A stretch of DNA of 49,510 nt from Candidatus Gottesmanbacteria bacterium RIFCSPLOWO2_01_FULL_42_22 (GTDB lineage: Bacteria > Patescibacteriota > Microgenomatia > 2-02-FULL-39-11): NCBI GenBank assembly GCA_001779315.1, contig MFJU01000023.1, positions 1 through 49,510 on the forward strand, in the 5' to 3' direction. Below are positions 1-6,775 of this stretch, one piece after another. The notes beneath the pieces were generated by a model. It saw nothing but the letters and a program-made list of their open reading frames with translations. It was not told the origin of the DNA and did not search any database. Numbering within the stretch: the stretch's first letter is position 1; each line of letters opens with the position of its first letter. The position numbers were made by a program, and so were the translations under genes.

Positions 1-1
1 C

Positions 2-274
2 CGTCTTTACGGCAGGATTCAAACTTTCACTTTGATTGCCAAAGCTAAATTGCAGTTATTGAAAGCCGTCTCTTACCTTTCATATTACCTTCAGTACCAT
101 AAATCAGGTTTGCCCTCTTCCTGGCAGAAAAATAGTGAAGAGTCGTATGCCTTTATGAGTTGGGAAGGCAACGGATTTGATGTTTCCAAAATAAAAGATA
201 AAAGTCTGGTTTTTGTGACCCATCCCTATTTGCCGTTTGACACAAATAAGTCATATATGTGGCTGATATTCTGA
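2..274 (+). CDS. C-terminal fragment of a hypothetical protein (truncated by window start)
   Basis: Frame 2 is open from base 2 to the stop at 272-274 (RLYGRIQTFTLIAKAKLQLLK...). Confidence 0.45.
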   Translation, partial: RLYGRIQTFTLIAKAKLQLLKAVSYLSYYLQYHKSGLPSSWQKNSEESYAFMSWEGNGFDVSKIKDKSLVFVTHPYLPFDTNKSYMWLIF

Positions 275-280
275 TCCAAT

Positions 281-340
281 TTGGACTTAGTCTTAAGCTT
301 CTTTAACTGGGAAGTTTAATCTTAAGCTCAAAAAGCTTGA
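281..340. repeat. Interspersed hairpin repeat, copy 1 (divergent)
   Basis: Shares TTTAATCTTAAGCTCAAAAAGCTTGA with the other copies. Confidence 0.6.
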
Positions 341-392
341 ATTAATCAACAATTGAAGGTAACAGGTTGAAGATTTTTAAAGCCTGATTTCT

Positions 393-439
393 CCTGGGAT
401 GGTGGCGTCCCCGATCTTATCGGGACGACTCCTCCCAGG
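393..439 (+). other. Structured hairpin motif, copy A
   Basis: CCTGGGA-TGGTGGC-GTCCC..GGGAC-GACTCC-TCCCAGG. Same internal-loop sequences as 3669-3713 (minus strand), with different stems. Confidence 0.55.
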
Positions 440-470
440 TGAAGAGAGCAAAAGCACTTTAAAATATTAA

Positions 471-584
471 TTATTTTTTACGGGGTTTATTTTTTGAATA
501 AAGAAGCCAAACAAGTATAAAGGCTATTATCAGTAAAAGGTAGGCGATGGCAACTTGAACTGTAAATGATCCCAGATTTGGCAT
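471..584 (-). CDS. 37-aa single-TM small protein
   Basis: MPNLGSFTVQVAIAYLLLIIAFILVWLLYSKNKPRKK. Below the ORF-track cutoff. Starts 2 nt after the stop of 587..784. Confidence 0.45.
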   Translation of the reverse strand: MPNLGSFTVQVAIAYLLLIIAFILVWLLYSKNKPRKK

Positions 585-586
585 TA

Positions 587-784
587 TTATTCTTTCTTAT
601 CTTTAAAATAAAAAGCCAGTAACAAAGACAGTAGACCAAGTGAAAAATTAAGGGTCAATGAAAGTACAAGCTCAGAAATATTATTGAAATGAAAAAGATT
701 GGGGAAAATAACAATTGCCCCAAACCAGCCAGCGGCAAGATTGGTAAATAAATCTGCAAATATTTCTAATCGGGATTTAAGCAT
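587..784 (-). CDS. Small membrane protein
   Basis: 65-aa ORF with two hydrophobic segments. Confidence 0.5.
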   Translation of the reverse strand: MLKSRLEIFADLFTNLAAGWFGAIVIFPNLFHFNNISELVLSLTLNFSLGLLSLLLAFYFKDKKE

Positions 785-833
785 TTATTTTAGTATACCA
801 GAATTTACTTAGAGTTAAGAGAAATATAATTTT

Positions 834-897
834 GAACTTAAAGTTAAACCTTGAGCGTTAGTCGAATGGGTTTTACCTTAAGCTCAAAAAGCTCGAG
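834..897. repeat. Interspersed hairpin repeat, copy 2
   Basis: GAACTTAAAGTTAAA...TTTTACCTTAAGCTCAAAAAGCTCGAG. Confidence 0.7.
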
Positions 898-963
898 TCA
901 ATCGGAAAAGATATGCAGTCAATTACGGTTGAAATACTTGAAGATTGTATGGCTCTTTAAAAA

Positions 964-1512
964 TTAAATAGGCGTTTTCTCCGAAAACTTATGGAAATCG
1001 TCTTTAGTCAGGATAACAGATTTCTTACATGAGTTTTTTAGGGCGTAGCTTAATTTATCTTTAAAACCGACGTAAACAACAATTTTACCATTTGATTGCG
1101 CTTCTAAAATAGCTGGAAGCAGATCGGAATCGGAACTAACAAGATAAACTAGGTCATAAATATTTCTATATGCACCCTTTAAAATATTTACGGCGATTTG
1201 TACATCTACGCCTTTTTCATGGAACTGTTTATCTGTTTTTAGAAGATAACCGAATTGGATCGTAAATCCCTGTTGGGAAAGCTTGGTGATGAACTTTTGC
1301 TGTTTTGCCATAAGCAGTCTGGCTTTTTTATCTTCCTGTTTTGCTCTGATTTTACCAATGCAATAGTATTTCGAAACGAGTTTCGATTTTGAGGTTAGAT
1401 GTTTTGAAAAGGCCTGATAATCAAATCTTGAGGGATGGGGAAATCCAGCATCTTTAAGTTTATGGTAAAAATTACTTCCATCAAAGATAATGATGGATTT
1501 GGACAGTTTCAT
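964..1512 (-). CDS. NYN-domain (PIN-like, LabA/DUF88-type) putative ribonuclease
   Basis: IIIFDGSNFYHKL, KGVDVQIAVNILKGAY and YLVSSDSDLLPAI motifs. Confidence 0.8.
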   Translation of the reverse strand: MKLSKSIIIFDGSNFYHKLKDAGFPHPSRFDYQAFSKHLTSKSKLVSKYYCIGKIRAKQEDKKARLLMAKQQKFITKLSQQGFTIQFGYLLKTDKQFHEKGVDVQIAVNILKGAYRNIYDLVYLVSSDSDLLPAILEAQSNGKIVVYVGFKDKLSYALKNSCKKSVILTKDDFHKFSEKTPI

Positions 1513-1626
1513 TATTATCAGTATAACAAAAAAACCCTGCGCACCGAATTGCTTCGAGCACAGGGGAGTTTATATTCATATATTATCTTTTGAAAGACTA
1601 ATTGTCAAGGTAAGAAATAGATTATT

Positions 1627-1683
1627 GAACTTAAAGTTAAATTCTTTTTACAAGGATTTTACCTTAAGCTCAAAAAGCTTGAG
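1627..1683. repeat. Interspersed hairpin repeat, copy 3
   Basis: GAACTTAAAGTTAAATTC...TTTTACCTTAAGCTCAAAAAGCTTGAG. Confidence 0.7.
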
Positions 1684-1714
1684 TAGTAATTCATATTTTT
1701 TAATGGTAATATGA

Positions 1715-1744
1715 TTGACAGATAGGCCTATAGCATGGTATAAT
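1715..1744 (+). promoter_or_regulatory. Consensus sigma70-type promoter
   Basis: TTGACA - 18 bp - TATAAT. Confidence 0.7.
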
Positions 1745-1762
1745 CCGGAGCTTATCAAGTCT

Positions 1763-1789
1763 GCCCGATAAATATATATCGGGCTTTCT
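1763..1789 (+). terminator. Intrinsic terminator ~20 nt after the predicted TSS
   Basis: GCCCGAT-AAATATAT-ATCGGGC followed by TTTCTATT. Confidence 0.6.
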
Positions 1790-2009
1790 ATTAATTTTGA
1801 CGTTATCAATTATGAAAGCCTATAGCAATAAGAAATCAGTTTTATTTTGAATTAAACACCGCCAAGTACAAGCGGTGCTTTATTCTGGGTAAATCCAGAG
1901 TACCAAGTACTTTGAAAATTGAGTGCTCAGGAATATTTTAAGGAGAAATAATTTTTTCGAGTTTCTCTAATCAGTCGCTTAAATCAGAATGATTGCCTGA
2001 GTGGACTTC

Positions 2010-2156
2010 CTAAGTTTCTCGCATGGTTTTGACTTCACCGATAAGTTTGTCCATGCGCTCATAAAATTCGTCTTTGGATGGAAGAAATTTTAGCTTTTCA
2101 TCCAGTTTGTTATCGACAAGCTTTTCTATCTCATTGAGGTCTTTTTGAGTAAGCAT
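2010..2156 (-). CDS. 48-aa coiled-coil-like small protein
   Basis: MLTQKDLNEIEKLVDNKLDEKLKFLPSKDEFYERMDKLIGEVKTMRET. Below the ORF-track cutoff. Confidence 0.45.
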   Translation of the reverse strand: MLTQKDLNEIEKLVDNKLDEKLKFLPSKDEFYERMDKLIGEVKTMRET

Positions 2157-2211
2157 AAGTCGATCATAAATCAAGATTAGAATTTTGTAAATAAATCAAA
2201 GAACATCATTT

Positions 2212-2269
2212 GAACTTAGAGTTAAATTCTATTAACACCAGAATTTAATCTTAAGCTCAAAAGCTTGAG
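2212..2269. repeat. Interspersed hairpin repeat, copy 4
   Basis: GAACTTAGAGTTAAATTC...TTTAATCTTAAGCTCAAAAGCTTGAG. Confidence 0.65.
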
Positions 2270-2361
2270 GCGATCTAAAAAATTAAATAAGCCAATTTGC
2301 GGTTTGTTTAGTTTATAGATTGTTTAGCTCTTTAACATAGGTATATCAGGTTAATTTTTAA

Positions 2362-2820
2362 TTTCGGCAAATCCGATTAACAGAGCCGATTTTGGGAAGA
2401 ATTCCAAAGGATTATTTCCGGGATTGGCTCTGTTAATTATTAGTAAAAAAAGGTTTGCCGAAAACCTACGGTGTAAAAACCGTAAAGTCTGCTCAGTCGA
2501 GCCAGCAGACAGAAGGCACTGGAGGTCATGCAAATTTACCCGGATGGGTATGCATGACATGGCAAAAAGATCAAGCGCCAAGCCAAACGGGATCTTCCAG
2601 AAATGGAATCCCTACATAACGGTAGGCTGACGCGCAAGATCAGAGGTGTCGGATAAACTCGGTTTAAAAGGCAGTCACAGTTGGAGAAATCCAATCCGGG
2701 GTTAAAATCCTGGAGGTCATACTGCCAAGTCTGACTTGGTGGTTACTGACACTGCTGACAAGAGTTGTCCTCGGGTGAGTTCCCCGCAAACCGTCTCGGA
2801 GACCAAGGAGGTCTCTTAAA
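2362..2820 (+). ncRNA. Highly structured 5' leader RNA of the collagen-like gene (class unknown)
   Basis: Nested stem 2362-2374/2452-2463 enclosing 2376-2387/2426-2437. Hairpins TACGGT/ACCGTA, GTCTGCT/AGCAGAC, GTCATGCA/TGCATGAC, TTCCA-GAAA-TGGAA, TTGGA-GAAA-TCCAA, CCAAGT-CTG-ACTTGG and GAGACC/GGTCTC. Confidence 0.6.
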
Positions 2821-3414
2821 GTGAAAAATCACGAAAAAGTCATCCTGTACGTAATGGCCGCCTTTTTGGTCATCACCTTCCTCTGCGGACCGCTCTTCAC
2901 TGTTGTGAGCGGTGGAGCGCTAGGCTTTGGATTCAGCCGCTGGTTTGCCCCAGCCGTTGCTGGCCCCGTTGGTCCACAAGGCCCACAGGGAGAGTCTGGC
3001 CCCGTTGGTCCGCAAGGCCCACAGGGAGAGCCTGGTCCTGTAGGTCAGCAAGGCCCCGCCGGTTCACAGGGCGAACGCGGCCCTGCTGGCGATCCTGGGC
3101 CTCAAGGCCTTCCCGGCACAGCTGGTCGCGATGGCATCTGCACGGACTGTGGCAACGGCGACAACGATCAACCCGTCGGCCCCGCCGAGCCTTTCGACTG
3201 TGAAATCAGCAAGTACGGCCCCATAACCTACATCCCTCCCGAAGGGGACCAATATTTTGGTCAGATGGTCAAAATAACGGCCCCAAAGGAATGGGTCGTA
3301 CCGAAAGGATTCTCGGTCAACCGCGAGGGGGTGGACTACAAAGAGGGGGACACTGTCCCGGCTGGAGAAGCATCGATTTGGCCCGACGAGTTTTGCTACA
3401 ACAACATAAAGTAA
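2821..3414 (+). CDS. Membrane/secreted collagen-like Gly-X-Y repeat protein
   Basis: GTG start after AAGGAGG. N-terminal hydrophobic segment, 19 uninterrupted GXY triplets, then CTDCG and a C-terminal domain. Confidence 0.85.
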   Translation: MKNHEKVILYVMAAFLVITFLCGPLFTVVSGGALGFGFSRWFAPAVAGPVGPQGPQGESGPVGPQGPQGEPGPVGQQGPAGSQGERGPAGDPGPQGLPGTAGRDGICTDCGNGDNDQPVGPAEPFDCEISKYGPITYIPPEGDQYFGQMVKITAPKEWVVPKGFSVNREGVDYKEGDTVPAGEASIWPDEFCYNNIK

Positions 3415-3449
3415 TTTCAAAGCACGTCGTAGCATTCCGACTAGTCCGA

Positions 3450-3500
3450 GAGGAGGCGGCTCGCGCCCTGGTTTTCCGCGATCTGCGGAGCCGCCTCCTC
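3450..3500 (+). terminator. Large 3' hairpin after the collagen-like gene (no U-tract)
   Basis: GAGGAGGCGGCTC ... GAGCCGCCTCCTC, 13-bp perfect inverted repeat. Confidence 0.5.
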
Positions 3501-3668
3501 GAGGGGGTTATAGGATAGGTTTGGAAGGGAGTCTCTTTCGATTTAGCGCTTCCCAATCGCGGAAGAAAGCTGATCGCTTGAGATTAACCCAACCAAAAAA
3601 ACCTGATATACCTATTACCTTTTGCTTGTAAATCAATTTTGCAGGCAGAAGGTAATATTAGATTTCTT

Positions 3669-3713
3669 CACCTCGGAGGAGTCGAAGTCGTTGCTTCGCC
3701 ACCATCCGAGGTG
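3669..3713 (-). other. Structured hairpin motif, copy B
   Basis: Reverse complement: CACCTCGGA-TGGTGGC-GAAG..CTTC-GACTCC-TCCGAGGTG. Matches 393-439. Confidence 0.55.
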
Positions 3714-3728
3714 TTTATGAAAGGTAAT

Positions 3729-5081
3729 ATGAAAATAAAGAAATCATTGATTGAAAAATATAACAATCGGGAGAATCTGATTGTTATCTCCAGCTACCCC
3801 CGTAAGGGGGAGCTTTATAGCGGCAATGTCGGCGGGATCGCCTCCTTTGCCAAAAACACGGTCATGAATATGGACCAGCAGGTAGTGGTCATTGCCGAAT
3901 CCTTTGGCAGGAAAGGCTATTATGAGGAAGGTAAAAGCTTGGTAATTCGCGCCTTTGAGCGTAACCGCTTTGCTATGTGGCTGCAGATTCTGGCAATATT
4001 GTGGCAGTTTCGAAAGACAAGGAAAGTACTTTTCCAGTTTGATTTTGCTTTATATGGCGACATGGTTGTTTCGGCTCTGGCATTGCCGTTTCTTTTTACG
4101 GTTAGAATACTCGGCTTTGACGTGTCGATAGTTGTCCATTCAATCGTCACTGACGTTTTTAACCTGACCGGACATCTGGGTTTAAACACAGGTCTTATGG
4201 GGAGAATAAAGGGACATATTCTTAATGCAGTCTTCAGATTGTTCTATCGATTACTTGGTTTTGCCGTTGAAAAAGTCATTGTCAATGATGAATCGCTCAA
4301 GAGAAAATTATCTAGTTATATATCCGAGGAGAAAATTGCCGCTATTCCGCATGGCACAGATATCAGTTTAGGTCCGGTCAGAAAAAAAAGAGCGAGAAAG
4401 ATCCTTGGTTACGGGGAGGATGAACAGGTTGTCTTATATTTCGGATTTGTCAATTGGTTTAAAGGAGCCGATCTCTTCGTTTCCTCATTTGCGAAAATCA
4501 CCAAGCTGGCCGGTAAAAAAGTACGTTTTATCATGGCTGGTGGGGAAAGCGCTACACTCTCTCAAAAGAGTCATTACCGGACCTATTTTGTCAATCTCTA
4601 TCATCAAATCGAACAATCGGAAAATATTGAACTGACGGGATTTGTTCCCCAATCAAAACTTGCCCTTTACTTCTCGGCGGCGGATCTGGTTGTCTTTCCC
4701 TACAGGGCGCTTATCGGGGCATCCGGGGCTTTATCCCTTGCCTTTTCCTATAAAAAACCGTTCATTCTCTCCGAGAGGTTGGCTCCGATGTTACGTTCTG
4801 TTGATTGCCGAGCGGCTATGAAAAGAAACGGTCTTACCGAAGCTGATTTTACCTTTCACTTGAGCAATCAGGCGTGTGTGGAAAAAACAAGATTAGTTCT
4901 GCTAAACGGAGCGAAACAGAAATTGTCCCGGTTGGCGGGTCAGTTAAGACGCGAACGCAACTGGCAATATACATCAAGGATGTTTACTAGACTTATATAC
5001 GCGGCTGATGCGCAAACCGTTGAAGTACCGATTGGTCAGAAGAAAGCCTACAGCTTTGCTGAATCGGAGAAAAGCGTATGA
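3729..5081 (+). CDS. Glycosyltransferase family 4-like protein
   Basis: GT-B architecture, GFVNWFKGADLFVSSF and FVPQSKLALYFSAADLVVFPYRALIGASGALSLAF. Start placed at 3717 or 3729; the upstream ORF extension covers a hairpin. Confidence 0.75.
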   Translation: MKIKKSLIEKYNNRENLIVISSYPRKGELYSGNVGGIASFAKNTVMNMDQQVVVIAESFGRKGYYEEGKSLVIRAFERNRFAMWLQILAILWQFRKTRKVLFQFDFALYGDMVVSALALPFLFTVRILGFDVSIVVHSIVTDVFNLTGHLGLNTGLMGRIKGHILNAVFRLFYRLLGFAVEKVIVNDESLKRKLSSYISEEKIAAIPHGTDISLGPVRKKRARKILGYGEDEQVVLYFGFVNWFKGADLFVSSFAKITKLAGKKVRFIMAGGESATLSQKSHYRTYFVNLYHQIEQSENIELTGFVPQSKLALYFSAADLVVFPYRALIGASGALSLAFSYKKPFILSERLAPMLRSVDCRAAMKRNGLTEADFTFHLSNQACVEKTRLVLLNGAKQKLSRLAGQLRRERNWQYTSRMFTRLIYAADAQTVEVPIGQKKAYSFAESEKSV

Positions 5082-6775
5082 ATAAATTGTTTTGGCTGAT
5101 TTTTTCAATCATCACCTTCGGATTAGTGTTGTTTTTTATCATCAATCCCGAGATCAAGTATGGTGGGGATATCGTCGAGTATTACGGAAATTCCGAGTCG
5201 TTCATTAACCATCTGAGTTTTAATTTGACTGATTCGGACAAAGCGAAGCTAATCGAACGTCTTAGCCAGGGATACTTCGATAACCCAGAATATTACATCA
5301 AGGGATTAGACGGCCAAAGATATACTGTTCACTTTCCGCTTTATTCTGTGATGCTCGTTCCGGGAAGACTCTTCTTGCGGGCTATCGGACAGGATGAATA
5401 TAAAACTTTCCAGATGACTAATTTATTCATTCTGACGCTGTTAAGTGTCTTTATCCTTCTGAGTTTTATCAAAAGTCCTGTAAATAGATTTGCTTACTTG
5501 ATAGCTGTTTATGCTTCACCAATAATCTGGCACCTTGTCTGGCCCGGACCGGAAATTTTCGAATTCTCCATGATCCTTTTGTCGATTTATTTGTTTTTTC
5601 ATGGCAGGCAAATGGAAAAAGTAGCAGCCATAGTCCTGTCCGCTCTGGCTTCATACCAGAGTCAGCCGATTCTCTTTATACCATTGGCCTATATGATTAT
5701 CATGTATTGGAACAAATATGTCTCAAAAAAAACAGTCAACAGACTTACCCTTCGGCAGGATATTCTTATTGCTGTCGTCCTCTTGATTTTTATTGCAGTA
5801 CCGAATATTTACTACTATGCTGTTTTTGGCGTACTATCTGCCTGGTTCAAACTGACCGACGTCGGATTCGAGAATTCCTCGCTCAAAAAGAGCATTGAAC
5901 TCTTTTTCGATCCCAACCTCGGTCTTCTATTCTATATGCCGATTCTGTTTATTGAAGGGATCACAGGATTTATAAAATCCCTCTTTAAGTCTGTTGAAAG
6001 CAGGATACTTTTAATAATGCTATCGCTGGCCACTTCCTTTTATCTTATCAATACCAATTGGAACAACGGTACGGCCGGTTACGGTCCGACTCGATACGCC
6101 ATGCATCTCCTGCCGTTTATTTGTTATTTTTTCCTTGAAAACTTAATCAAGGTCCGTAAAGCATGGATCGTCCTGTCGTTGGTTGTGATCGGACAATTGT
6201 ACGTTATGTCTTTTAACGGCTGGCTGGTTCCCGATTTTGAAAAGACCGTTAAACACAGTCCGATAGCGGAATTCATCCTGAAGCGCTATCCCTCAATTTA
6301 TAATCCGACGCCGGAAATATTCGTTGAACGGACGACCGGTCAGGAGGGCGGGTATTGGAACTCGACCGCTTATCTTGATAACGGGAAGTGCCTCAAAGCC
6401 TATATACTGAAAACAGACATTCAGCGTATTGTTGACCAATGCGGAGATATTACGGAGAGAGATCTGACAAGGCTTGAGAATACCTATCTTAATATGGCAA
6501 GTTACCCGAGAATGGTTATCACCAGCGAAGCGACGTTCTACCCTGCAGACGGGGCTTGCGCCTGGGATGTGCCGGAGGATTTTCCCTTCTCCTGTATGAG
6601 GACAATTGAAGATGTGGTTAAAGCCACCGGCATAAAGGATGAAGGACGTTTTGAGAATCTCGATAATACTGTCGGTTTGTGGCAGCTGCACTGGGGCAGG
6701 CCGGCAAAAGTAATGGTCCCGCCCGGATATATTATCCACCATTATTCTTTTGAAGGCGCCTATGTCAATTTTTAG
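5078..6775 (+). CDS. Multi-TM GT-C/GT39-like membrane protein
   Basis: Many TM segments; N-terminal YGGDIVEYYGNSESF resembles the acidic first loop of GT-C enzymes. Confidence 0.6.
   Translation: MNKLFWLIFSIITFGLVLFFIINPEIKYGGDIVEYYGNSESFINHLSFNLTDSDKAKLIERLSQGYFDNPEYYIKGLDGQRYTVHFPLYSVMLVPGRLFLRAIGQDEYKTFQMTNLFILTLLSVFILLSFIKSPVNRFAYLIAVYASPIIWHLVWPGPEIFEFSMILLSIYLFFHGRQMEKVAAIVLSALASYQSQPILFIPLAYMIIMYWNKYVSKKTVNRLTLRQDILIAVVLLIFIAVPNIYYYAVFGVLSAWFKLTDVGFENSSLKKSIELFFDPNLGLLFYMPILFIEGITGFIKSLFKSVESRILLIMLSLATSFYLINTNWNNGTAGYGPTRYAMHLLPFICYFFLENLIKVRKAWIVLSLVVIGQLYVMSFNGWLVPDFEKTVKHSPIAEFILKRYPSIYNPTPEIFVERTTGQEGGYWNSTAYLDNGKCLKAYILKTDIQRIVDQCGDITERDLTRLENTYLNMASYPRMVITSEATFYPADGACAWDVPEDFPFSCMRTIEDVVKATGIKDEGRFENLDNTVGLWQLHWGRPAKVMVPPGYIIHHYSFEGAYVNF

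Noticed and set aside
281-2269. CRISPR array interpretation of the four ~60 bp repeats
   Set aside because: Copies are 500-800 bp apart with genes between them, vary internally and have no cas genes nearby.
2351-2630. ORFs 2351..2581 (-) and 2424..2630 (+)
   Set aside because: Both lie in the hairpin-dense leader, overlap each other on opposite strands and show no protein-like motifs; RNA structure explains the region better.
2670-2726. tRNA-like fold (GGCAGT/ACTGCC with a T-arm-like CCGGG-GTTAAAAT-CCTGG)
   Set aside because: The loop lacks TTC and the spacing does not give acceptor, D or anticodon arms. Interpreted as a three-way junction in a structured leader.
3064-3556. Antisense and overlapping ORFs over and after the collagen-like gene (3064..3435 -, 3291..3518 +, 3317..3556 -)
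   Set aside because: They overlap a well-supported CDS and a hairpin, have no recognisable domains and biased composition from GC-rich repeats; treated as spurious.
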